64,000 bases of DNA from positions 1 to 64,000 of the forward strand of contig NW_020312303.1 in NCBI RefSeq assembly GCF_002999335.1. Reading direction: 5' to 3'. Below, piece after piece: positions 36,735 through 49,100 of the stretch. The DNA comes from Cyclospora cayetanensis (Eukaryota; Apicomplexa; Conoidasida; Eucoccidiorida; Eimeriidae). Made by a program: the position numbers and the translations under genes. The notes under the pieces are model-generated. The model saw nothing but the letters and a program-made list of their open reading frames with translations, did no database searches and was not told the DNA's origin. The first letter of the stretch is position 1. The number at the start of each line of letters is the position of its first letter.

Positions 36735-38233
36735 AGTTATAATCACAAGTCAAACCCAGCACTGACTCAACTCAAGCTGTTCCCACCTGCTTCGATGGCT
36801 CTGTGGTATAATGGGCATTGCAGTGCAGTACACCACTTGTGTATCGAGCATAGCAAAATCAAGCCATGCAACTACTACTGCTGCACCACTCTTCAAATGT
36901 GGTCATGTCGAGACGTGTCAAGCGTCGGCTGCTTTTTAAGGTTTGAAGGCGAAAAATGGAGTGAAAGGAAGGAAGACAGCATGACACGCTGAAGTGCAAA
37001 GGATGCGTATGCGCGCTATTAATTCGGTTACTTCCCCCTAAGTGGTAGCATACAAGAAGTATCGCCCTTTTACTTGAGGGGTAGAAGGCATGTCCTTTGA
37101 ATCTGAATTTATTTTCTGCAGAACTGGGCGGCATATGCTCGAGTAGCGGACTTCCTGGGCGCCACCGCCTGGATTGATGAAATCCGAGGTACTTTGAAGG
37201 CATCCAAATGCGTTCTAGGTTCCTCTTTAAAGTAAGGGTGTCTGGTGTGGGAAACGCAAACACATTACTGTGGCATCGTACAAGCATTCCAAGTAAAATA
37301 CTTACTCACAAACGACAACTAAGCTACACAGTGTCTAATGGCCTCATAAGCGAAGATATGTAAGGTGATGGGTGTTACAGCAGAGTGCCACGGGAAACCT
37401 CTTAAATGGAAAACTCGGCGAATTCAATGCCCCAGCCTTATACAGTTTCCCAATTGCACACTGACAACGGAGCAATGTGCCCCTGAAAAGGCCAGAGAAG
37501 AGTTCTGTGAAACATGGAGATCTTTTCCCATATGCCAGAGAGGCGGGCCAATGACTGGTATACACAATGCAGGCTAAATATTAGATAGATTTAGGCATAA
37601 GTTGTCACGCTAACCCGCCAGCAAGCCTCGCTGGTTGCGCTGCAGGTGCTCCTCAGTATGGAGTTGACTCTAAAGAGAGTTTGCATTTCCATAAGCAATC
37701 ACCGTGAAAGCACCTGCTAAATCAGTAGCGAACGAAACTGGTTCGTCCGACAGGGCGTGGCACGAGGCTTGCGTGCACCTAGCAGCCAGCCCCATTGTCT
37801 AGTGGCACATGCAAGAGTTAGCCGGGCAGCCCCAATTGTTCGCCCATGTACTGTCCACGCTGAGGCAGCCTATAATTTTTTTTTGGACGTGGTGAGCCAA
37901 GTTTAGTACTTCTAGTACTTGACAATCAACATCTTACCCAACACCCTATGTACGATCATGTGGAAACGAAACGCAGTTCACTAGTTTTAGTGGGGCTTCT
38001 TGTGTCTGTGCCATGGGGGAATCCTTTGGCGTACAGTCCAGAGAGCATGCAAGAAAAGATTAAGCAGAGAAACCAGGGCTGGCCTGTTTTGTAGCTCAAA
38101 TAGAGGCCTCGATTCAATTTGCAAATGAAAATGGCCACACACGCATGGAAAAAAATAATGGCTACAAAAAAGTTGAACCTACCCCCAGAGTAGCTCAGAG
38201 AGACCAGATCTTGGAATACACAACACAAGGAAA
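36735..38233. other. Divergent intergenic region between CFAP53 and dynein genes
   Basis: About 1.5 kb separates the two start codons, so this interval must hold both promoters. Frames on each strand near 36.9-37.6 kb (142 codons -, 70 codons +) lack recognisable domains. They might include untranslated or small 5' exons, and I cannot support a gene. No clear core promoter element was seen. Confidence 0.45.
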
Positions 38234-40140
38234 ATGTACTTTCCACGCACGTCTAAAGCGAGTGGCCAGATAGCCTTGTCAGCCGACGGACCAGAAGGAC
38301 CGGCGCTGCAGGAAGAACTTCGGCGCTGTCTGGCAATCGATGGACTCAAGAATAGAGAAAGTGAAACAGTTGCCGGTAAAAGCCAGAACGCACAGCCAGA
38401 AAAATGTACTCAGGTTCATCAGAATATTGAGTTGCATCGACAGCAAGGCGGCTCAAGTCTTGTTCCTTCATTGCCTCGTTCTCTGTGCCCCGTTGGCTTG
38501 CTGCAACGGTGTGCACCCGCACGGGATCTGAACGAACAATACCTTGAAACTCACGCGATTGATGCGGAGGATCGTCCGGTTCGCTCTAGTGTCCATGCAT
38601 TGTCTGTTCTAGGTGGTGGTCTCCACCAGCACCCCCAGGAGGGGGATATCCTAGGCAAAAAGTCCGCGCCTCTCTTGTCTGCCCCGACTGCGACAGCATG
38701 GCAGGCAGCACGGGAGGCTACGAAAAGAGAACTATGCCAAGCACCAGCAGCGGCAAGCACTGACTATGCCTTAATGCCTCCGCAGTCTGTTGCGCATGTT
38801 GATTCGCACAATCTTTCAGCATGCCCCACTAATAGTACTCGAACGTATACTGCCGTGGGAGTTTCGGCAGCGTCCTTTCTTCGAAAATATCAGCGACCCC
38901 AACACCGTGTTAGATATAGTGCTCGAAGACATTTTGTAGTCCCTCGCAGGCGAACTTTCGCCACTTTCCGAGAATGGCTAGCCGAGGACCACCAGCCCCC
39001 TAGCAAGGCATCCGGACCCCGAGAACAGTTCCCTGCCCGGCGAGGAATATGCCACAGTGCTTCTACAGACCCCTCGAGTGGTTTTCTTTCTGCAGCCATT
39101 AAGCTGAGGGCTGCCGTTGAGAGGAGAGCATGCCAGGCTGTTGAGGAAGAAGTACGAGACCTCAGTGTCAGTCATTCAACACAGTCACAGCAAGCTACAT
39201 ACGTGAAAGCCCAACAGAAAGCTCTGGAAGCCCAAACGAACGCCCGAACAAGTCTCGATTGTACCGGTAGAAAGAAATTGGCAAAGGCTGGACCAGCCAC
39301 TCCCCCTGGCGTGCGAGCACGGGTACGGTGGCCTTTACCCAACAAACTCCAGAAGCATGTGTTTAAGCACACGAGACCAGATGCAGAGAAAAGTTTGTGC
39401 ACAGCTGCTCAGTCAGCTATCGAGACGGGCAAAGCTATGACTGAATGGAGAAACTCTTCTCTACCAGACATCAGTGGTTACAAGGGGCGAGATGCAATGC
39501 ACGACAAACCAGATCTAACTTCCTCACTCTGTCACCGGCATGCACAAACCGAAGCAGCCGAATACGCATTCAGAGAAGCCGCAGCCAAAGCAATCAATGC
39601 TGCGTCAATACGGCTTACACGGTCCAGTACTGCGCCATCTTGGCATATGAACCGCCCACGTGAACAGCTCCGATCAAGTAACTTAGATTCACAGGAATGG
39701 TGCGAGCGTTATTTTGACAGGGGACGACCGAGAGAGAGTCATGCTGATAAAGACGAAGAACAAAAGGTCCCTCTGGATTACCTTGATGGAGCCTGCCTGG
39801 GATCGGCAGAAGATGTGATCATGCACACCATCAATCCTCTGGAGGAGGCCCTAGTCTCACTGCAAAAGATAAAAAAGACTGAAAGCTGCACGCTTAGCTT
39901 GACCAGCAACCAAGGTATTCGTGATGGCCGAAATAACGGTGAGAATGGTCAACGGGAAAAGCAGCGCTTCCCCGCAGAGGGAGACGCTCCTTTCATCAAC
40001 ATACGAAAGCTGCCTAGCACGCTCTTAGCCGGGACTGAGCCTTCCTACTACGAAGGGGAGCCAAATTTCGGAAAACAGCGAAAAGATTGGGGGTGTTTAC
40101 AGCATGCGCCGTGGAGGATGAAAAACCTCCCTCTAGAAGA
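38234..40140 (+). other. Dynein N-terminal extension, no known domain
   Basis: The first ~635 codons of the first dynein exon precede the first stretch that I can match to DNAH1 (DFDVPEDY at 40,143). They are Ser/Arg/Gln/Ala-rich, mostly polar, and look disordered with a few helical patches (for example ERRACQAVEEEVRDL). The frame is continuous with the dynein tail, so it belongs to the same exon. A separate upstream gene fused by my reading is unlikely because no stop or splice site intervenes. Additional 5' exons cannot be excluded. Confidence 0.6.
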
Positions 40141-43100
40141 TTTTGACGTGCCAGAAGACTACGGAGAGGCCTGCCCTCAAGCTTTGTTGCAACGATGTCA
40201 CTCGGATCGTCAGCTGGTGTGTCCTAAGTCGCAATCCAGGAACCCTGATTTTCTTCAAGAAACCTACAGCAGAGAGTTTTTTCAAAGTAAGCCTACTTGC
40301 CACTCTGATGAAGCGGCATCATGCAGCCTTTCTGAGTCAGTGGCGTCCCCTGTCTGTAATAGTGGAGCCGGCCTAGCTGTGCCAGCCAACCGTCAGCAGG
40401 GTCCCAGGAGGACAACCGAGGTCGCCTGTACATTCGAATTTCAAAACGCGAATTCTTCAGGTGGAAGAGGCCATATCACTAATGGCCCCGCTGAACATGA
40501 AACAGAACATCTTGAAATCTTAGCACCTGCTCGGGAGAATACGTGGGCAATGTCTGGCGGTGACAATACTTCAGAGTGGATGGCTGACGCAGAAGTCTTG
40601 CACTTTGTTGGCACTGCATGGACTCATGTACCCTGTCGTGTACTTCGGTATGAGAGCGACAGCCGGAAATTCGAGGTTGCGCTGCAGGACGGGTCGCTTA
40701 AGGCAGTCAGACGGCTGGCACTCCGCTTTCGTTTCGAAACGCCACAGCTCCACAAGCAAAGGCTGGAAGCATGCAATGACAGACGGATGCGTGCTCTGCT
40801 TTGCCAGCAGCTCCTTAGGTCGGTCAACAGGTTGCCATCCTCAGCTTTTTCCCCACTTCCTTGTAAAACCGTCAATTGCATTCTAAAAGCAGCTACTGGA
40901 ATCGAGCGGTTTCGCCATGTCGGGCTACCTTTGGAAATTCTCGTTTTAGCAAAACGTTGCCTGAACGAAAGGTTTCTAGAAGCTATGAAGTTTGGCGCTG
41001 TGCTGCATTCTGCTCGACTCTTGCATGCCAAGGGCACACTTGAATCTTATATTGCAGATTCTTATCCGCAGCAGCAGCGACGACGGGTACAGCATCCATG
41101 CCCATGTGAATGGAAAGAAGATGGCAAGCTTGTGACGCTACTCAAAGTACTGAAGCCGCTACTCTCGGCTGCAGTGCCATCTTTCGGCAGATTAGACGTC
41201 GGAGCGGCTGATTCTTTTCGAAGAGCTCTAGTCCGCTTACGCAAGAGGCCTCTCTTTGCAACCAGCAAGACGTTCAAGGTGGGATATGAGACGAGAGCCA
41301 CAGTTCCAAACTACACAAAGGCATCATCCTCATACTACAGGCATATAGCCATCGCTCACTTTGCGGTGTGCGCTTGGCTGTAAATGTTATATTGCGGTGC
41401 CCACCTTATTTATTCACAGCTGAGCTTACTATTGAAAGGGATATTTTGTGACCTCGGAGGCCTCTCCTTTTTTGACTTACCGAGCCGGAAGCTTCAGCAT
41501 CTAAGCTTTGCACGGGTGTTTAAAAAATCCGCAATTCTCAAACCATCAGAATGGACTGTAAGATATCTAGTAGATGCCAAAGCGTGGAACCTAGATTACA
41601 CGATAATCCCATAGCTCAGACAGCGACATGAGGGTTGTTTCTCTAAGGTTTTCATACAGCGCCGCACCAGATTGCGTTCATCGAGCCCATCGGTTCATCC
41701 GGGCTAATGACTTGCATTCTTTCGATATTGAGAGTGGAGAAAAAGGAGCACTTTTGCTTGAGCCTGCGAAGTGAGGTGGCTTGCAACACATTGAATGGTA
41801 ATGCTGCAGAGATTAAGTGGCCCAACCAGGTATGTACTAATTTTTTCTGCGCCGAGTGCGTTTGCAGTTCCCCGATCCGGAACAGTATCTTGTTTACCAG
41901 CGTGCTCTGGCCGCTGACGTGGCTAGTGCTTTGCAAGAGATTGCAAGGGATTCTTTGTGCCACGCTCTCATTAGCGCGTTTGCCCCATTGGCAGCGACTG
42001 TTGCAGCGAATGGGGCTGGAGCCACAGCTCCAACAGTGAGTTTACAGGGTACTGCAGCCTCTATGCCAGGTAATGCAGGAACAGCGAGACCAAAATCATC
42101 CCTGCGCCTCCAGCTAAATCGTTTTAACATCATGCTACAGAGTGATCTCCTGTCGTTTGTCATGGATTCTGCAAACGAGTGGAAAAACTACATGCTGCGG
42201 GCACTGGACGAGAAGTTCGAGCCGTTTCTGCAGCAGAGCCCAGCATCACTCCCTGTCCCTGCTCCAGCAGACACGTTTCTTTTAAAAAGGAACATTCCTT
42301 GCCTTTTACAGCTTCGTGTTATCATTTACCAAGACGAAGCCATCTTTCACCCATCCCAAGAAGAGCAAGTCAATCTGAAATACACACCCCAGCTGTAACC
42401 CCCACGTCGCTGTCTAAACCCACAGTTTCTCCTTTTAATTTGCCTGTGGTGTTGTGGACTACTCCAGAGTAGAGGGCCTTCTCCGGCAAGCCCTTGAAAC
42501 CATGATAGAAGCAGTTGGCACAATAAACAAGCTTGGTAAGATGCTGGGTCCCTGTATCGACACAGTGACCTAAAATACTGGATAAGCTCCATAAAGCCTC
42601 ACCTACAGCTAGCTTTACCACTGCTGCATGTAGCTAAACGCATAGCCTGAGGCTTTGTTTCCTCATCCTTGTTTTCATCGTCTCCTTTTGAAGTGCCGGG
42701 GTCATATTTGAGCCTTGGTTCCCGGTGTTTGGGTGTCTTGACATATTTGTAGTACTGACGCCTTTACTTTTATCCTTTGGTACTGTCGGCTGCTTCTATT
42801 CTTTGTAGCAGTGCCCGGAGCTTCAGAGATCGTTTTTCGTATGCTGAGTGTTTCTTGCTTGTCAACTCTCAGAGGCTGACTTGGTACCCTTCGCCGAGCC
42901 GACAGAGGAGCCACTATTGCAGCTATCGAGAGAGGAACCGTTTTTAGTTGCTGCCCGAGAAGCAACGTTCTGTGCTATCCGGGCTTCTCTCGCTGAGGCA
43001 GAGCCGCTAAGGAAGCAGCTCGATGAAGTTGCTTGTGCTCTACGAGGTGACGCCTCGCTGCCTTTTAAGGAGAATGGGGGCTTCGATGTACAAAAACTAC

Positions 43101-46100
43101 ATTTCATATTACAGCGCTACACAAATGCAGAAACGCAGCTGCAAAAGCTGAGCACGCGCGTTGCAGCACGGATGTTTGTCGTGGATGGAGCAGCTGCTAA
43201 GAAGACGTTGCTCTCCAAAGTCCATCAGCTAAGATGTGCTCTCTGCACCCAAGCACTTGTGTGGGTGGAGAATGAAGTGAATTCGCTTTATGATTCATGG
43301 ATTGAAGCCCTAAGAAGGGCCTCAGCTGTACCTGTCAACGACGAAGAGCTCATTGGCTTAAAAAAATACTTGGCAGAAGTCCATACGGAGACACAGCCCC
43401 TAATTACTTGCGGGAAAACCGTTTCCAGCCTTCTAACCGTTCTTGAGGGCTACTTTGTTTTTGCTCCACCGAAGGTGCAGAAGCAGATGTTTGAATTGGA
43501 ATGCTTCTCTCTGAGGCTTAAGGTGGTTGTGGGTGAAGCTAGTGGCATTCTCGAGTTAGCGAAGGAAAGGGTAAGTTACCACGAGAAAAAACCATTCTGC
43601 CTTCTACAGTCATGTACAATCATGGCAACAAATCATTGGTCGATGAACGGATTTTATTACTTCGGGTTTAGTGAATTGTTTTACTGGTTCCAGTCCACAT
43701 TCTCTTCCGTCCATGAGAGCTGCCCCGCTGTCGCTTTGAATGCAACACAAGCCGCCATAACTCGTATTATTCGAGCAGCTGTGGCTTTGTTGTACGGTTA
43801 TGTTGCTTACGCTCAAGCAACTGGTTTGCGAATGCAGTTGGAAGCAAGGCGGCAGATAACCGGGAGGCACTTAAAGGTGGAATTCGACGCCCTGAGAGAT
43901 GACATAGAGGCAGCAGCTGCAACATTTACGCATCTCGAACAGTCTCATACTTATATGCCGCTTCTTGAAACGCTCTGTGGAAGGGTGCATGCTGCCATTA
44001 CTGAAGTCGAAAACCTGCACAAAGCTGAGGGCATCTTTGGTCTCGAGGCATCACAGTTCAAACAGCTTGAGGCCGTCTGCCTCCTCTCCGGAAATCTGAA
44101 TGAGGTGCGCTATAAAATTCGATTCGCTCACCACTCTTGTCATGTGCTAACGAGAGAGACAGTAAATGCAGCGAGTAAAGGTGTTCAATGTATACTGGGG
44201 TATTTCTATGGGAAACATTACCAAGCGTGTTCATCGTTGAGACAAGCATGCGAAAATGTGTCATGCCTTGTTAATTTAGCTGTGGAAAGCTGCAAGCGAC
44301 TTCCAGAAGAATCGCGACGAGTGGCTGATGCTGCCTATATGGCAGTTGAGCCATGATGAGGTGGAACAACGGCTGCAGCGGTGGCGCCAAACGGCGTCGG
44401 CAGTACGGCGAGTGGCCGGCGTTTTTCAATCTGTAGAGCCTCTTCACGCGTGTGACGAGCTCCTGCAGGCCATCACATCATTTCAAAAGCTCTTGCCACT
44501 CATTAAAAGCTTAACACATCCATCGTTTCAGGCGAAGCACTGGCAGGAGCTTGGGGCACTACTAGAGGTCGAACCTCTTTTTCATGGGGAAGTAGTTGCC
44601 TTTTCTCTGAATCAGCTTGTTCACCGGGGTTGGTCTAAGGCTACCCAAGCAATTAAACATATTAGTGCTACAGCCTTACGGGAGTTTCACACTAAAGAAT
44701 ACTTGCAGAATTTGCGAGGGGTGTGGAGATCACTGAAAATAGAGTTTGTTGCGCTGGGTCAAGAGGAGTGTGGTCGGAAGACGCTGAAAGGCTTTGAAAC
44801 CATCCGTTCGCTGATAGAGGAACACCAAACATGTGTGAACAGCTTACTGGACCCACAGATTAGGGGTGAAGTGGACCTACAAACTCGCGAATGGCTTCAG
44901 AAGCTAAGCCAGCTCGAGTTTCTGTGCCACTTGTTAGAAAGCTTCCAAGCTTCGTGGGCATATCTGGTTCCTATTTTCGACTACCCAGAGATCCAGCAGA
45001 ATCTGGGGAAAGAATACAAAGTTCTGACCAAGTTAAGTAAATTGTGGGAGCACGAAGTTATCGGCCGGCTCGCTGATAGTACAAACCTGCTAGATTTTGT
45101 TGATATGGACGAACTACCGCATATGCTGCAAGCAGCGAGCAACGAGCTGTCCGCGGTCAAAAAGAGTCTAAACGACTTTTTGGATACAAAGCGGTTGGCG
45201 TTTCCTCGTTTTTGGTTTTGTTGTAATGAGGAACTTGTCCAGTTGTTGGCAGACGCCCGCGAAGCCAAACTGCTTGGTCCTCACATACAGAAATGTTTCG
45301 AAGGCATCCACTCCTTACAGCTTGATCAACATGGGAAGCAGGCCGAGTCTATGCTATCACATCTCGGAGAAATCATGCCACTTACTCGCCCTATCCAGCT
45401 CTTGAAAGATGGCCAAACTACCTCCGTCGAAGAACTGTTCTCAGCTGTGAGCATATGCCCTGCAAAGTGCCCTACACACTACTTGTCAAAACTGCAGAAC
45501 CCGGAAAGCTTGGTGCACCACCGTCATATCAAGCTGGCTCTCTTGCTCTATGTCAGCCTCGTGTATATTGAACCCGATTATGTCAACGGAAGGAAGAGCT
45601 CGGCTGAGTTATGTGCAGATCGAAAGCGCAATGTGCTCATCTTTGCAACAAGCTATGCAATGCGCATGGGAAGAATTTCCTCTGTCTCCAAGCCACGTAC
45701 TATGGATCACAGACTCGTGCACGTGTTCCCAGGCAGCACTTGCCATTGCACATTGCTGTTGGACTGCCCAGGTAGAAGCAGCGATTCTCCAGCAGCAGCT
45801 TCCACAACTTGTGAAGGACCTTCGGCATCAGCTCGGGCAGGTACGCTACTCACTTGATGCAAGATACTGGAAGCACTTTCAGACTGCGATTTACAACATG
45901 CAGCCTCTGTTGTGTGTTGAATGCCTCTTGGAACTTTGCTGCAGTTGATGGAGGCTGTTAGAGGACCGTTAAGTCCTGTGACTCGCCTAGCTCTAGCAGC
46001 CATGATGACCTTGGACGTGCACTTCCGTGATGTTGTAGAGGAGCTGCAGCAAAGTAGGACAGTATCCATTGGCCAATTTGAATGGGTTTGTCACCTTAGG

Positions 46101-49100
46101 AGCTACTGGATTTTAAACGGAAACCAGACGAGCGGAGAAGCAGGACATGATTCCCTGAATGTTGAGAAAGGGAGAAACACAACGAAACACAGGCGAGAGT
46201 CTGGCAGCATTCTTCACCTCTGCATGCTCGACAGCTGCCTCTGCTATGGTTTTGAGCTCCTGCGTACTCCTGAACGTCTGGTAGTAACACCGCTGACAGA
46301 ACGCTGTTATCGCACGCTCATGACCGCAATACATTTCCACTACGGTGGTGCCCTTGAAGGCCTAGCGGGAACCGGCAAAACGGAGACAATCAAGGACCTA
46401 GCGAAGGCTGCAGGAAAACATTGTCTGGTTTTTAACTGCAACGAAGGCCTAGATGCCACAGCGGTGGCTGCCTTGCTGAAAGGCCTTGCCACAAGTGGCA
46501 GCTGGTGCAGTTTCGGCGAATTTAACAGGCTAGAGCTTGATGTCCTCTCAATTGTTGCTCTACAAATATCTATGATTCAACAGGCCATCAGAAGAAGAGC
46601 TTCGACGTTTGCCTTTGAAGATACAGACCTCCATCTTAATTCTGCATGCTCTATCAACATTACCATAAACCTTGGATATGCCGGCCAATCGATTATACCG
46701 GACACTTTAAAAGCAAGCCTCACACTCTTGCATGCTAAATCCTTGAAGATAGCGCTACACTACTACACGTGGGAGGAATAGTGGCGCTCTGTACCAACAG
46801 CCTTTATTGATTGCACTACACCTTTCCTTGGTCCTACCTGTTGCATGTCTAGTTTTAACGGCACCATCATGTCTTGCACACGCAGTACCAGATTGCTATG
46901 TTGCTCTAGTGGTCACACAGCGAGTTACTCAAAGCTATCCTGTTTAATACTCCAAGTGACTGTCTATGCTTCCTTTAAATGGCGTGCTTCAGGCGCTGTT
47001 TCGACCTTGCACCATGATGATCCCCGACGCAGCACTAATTGCTGAAGTTATACTTTACACTATTGGTTTCCAAGATGCCCATCAGCTTTCCAGAAAGGTA
47101 CCTCACTTATTAATATGCAATCAATTACGCTAATTGCTAATGCCAGCATGTAATCCGTTATTTAAACATAGGATCTTAAACTGGCATCCCCCTTGCGTCG
47201 ATGAAACACCACATCATAAAGAAGGGACTGGAAATCCATGGGGAAGCTTTTGACATTTATACTTCCTGCAGATGACCAACTGTCTCCATTTAGCCTCTGA
47301 GCAGCTAGAACGGCGAAGCCACTACGACTTTGGAATGCGGGCAGTGGTGGCAGTCCTGAATACAGCAGGTCATCTCTGTCTACATTGTGCAAGGGCTGTG
47401 TCGGAATCTGTGTCGAAGAGTGTTCGGGATGGGCTAGGGCAAGGTGTAGAAAGACAGCGATTTGAAGCGATGGTGCTTTGCAAAGCGCTACAGCTAACAA
47501 ACATACCAAAGCTTCATCCCACAGATCAGATAGTCTTTGATGAGATATTACAAGATGTGTTCAATGACGGTGACATAGCAAAAGGGGAAACTCACCACTC
47601 ACTCGAGCCATTTCTGAAGAACGCAGCAAGGCAGCTAATGCTTGAACCTTCAAAGAAGTTCATTGAAAAGACTCTCCAGGTGAGTTTAGCAGAAGTCGCC
47701 TATCAATTGGCCCTCTAGTAGCTATTATGAGCGTTCGTGCTCCAGATTAGCAGCCATCTACGGTAGGTGCTGGACCATGCAATTCGACTTACTTCTAGGC
47801 TTTCAATGCACACTTCCATGCAGTAGAGGCCTTTATAGGACCTTTGTCAAGAACACGCTTTGTAATTTGCTAATTTTTGTTTAATCGAAAATGCACTCAG
47901 GTTGTTGATACACTAGAGCACCGCCATGGACTAATGCTTGTCGGTGCTTCCGCAACGGGGAAAACAGCCACCGTGAAATGCCTTGAACTTGCACTCGAGC
48001 TACAGTGGGCAGTAACACCTGCTACCGTATCCCTGGGAGCAGAAGAGTCTGAAATTGCCGGGGCAGTTAGTGAACAAGCTAGGTCTACTCACGGTGAGAA
48101 TGAGAAGTGTGAGACAACTCAGGGCACTAGCGAAATGCGTCAAAGCAATATCAGCAGTACCACCACACGCAGCTATAGTAGTAGGACTGTTGCCACGAGG
48201 AAATGCATATGTCACCGCATATTCCCTAAGTCAATCGAAGTCAAGGAGCTGTACGGGTCATTTGACTCGAAAACTCACGAATGGAAAAGCGGTGCTTTAG
48301 AGCAAGCGGTGCGGGATGCGTCTAAGGAGCCGAACATCAATATCCAGCGCTGGATTGTGCTCGATGGCCCTGTGGATGTGGTGAGCTGCCCACAGCTACA
48401 ATAAAGTAGGGTGCTCGGCTAGGACATGCGGTAAATGGAAGCATTGGGCTGCACTTTATCTAGCATGAAAAAACACCAACGAACTGTTCAACATTACCCG
48501 AGGGGCCCCTAAACTTATGACGTTAGAAGCATCACCTGCTGTTGCACACATTTGAGCTGAATATGGCATACAAAATTGTTGGCCGCTTTGCGCAGTGCAG
48601 AACTCTGCATATGTGTGGTGGGCTTTGCATTGCTCAGAAATGGGTGGAATGTCTTAACTCAGTGCTTGACGAGAACAAGAAGTTGTGTCTAACTAGTGGA
48701 GAAGTCGTCCAGATACCTCCTCAGATGGCGTTGCTATTTGAAGTGACCGATTTGCATTGTGCATCCCCCGCAGCAGTCTCTCGTTGTGGCATAGTGTATA
48801 TCCACCGGGATGTGCTGGACTGGAAGACTCTCCTACGAGCATGGGGTCTTCATTCTCCTACAGCAAAGCTTCTTGGCAATACCCTCGCGGCGGACATCGC
48901 AAAGACGCTTTCTGAAGCATTCGAAGTTTGCTGGGCGTTTCTTTCTAAATATGATGGTGGCCCTCTTCAAATAACGCCAAACTGGTAATTTAGTGTACCT
49001 CAAAGCGTAGCCTCATGACTTTCTTGACAAAAATGTACGTGCCAGTCGTTTTCCTCCTTTTCGGTTAAGCGGTAGAAAGTTGCATGCATAAGGGTATCAA

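Noticed and set aside
41384..41614. 76-codon frame right after the first dynein exon
   Set aside because: As a whole it does not fit the dynein tail; only the segment 41,492-41,557 keeps splice borders and phase, so the full frame is probably mostly intron.
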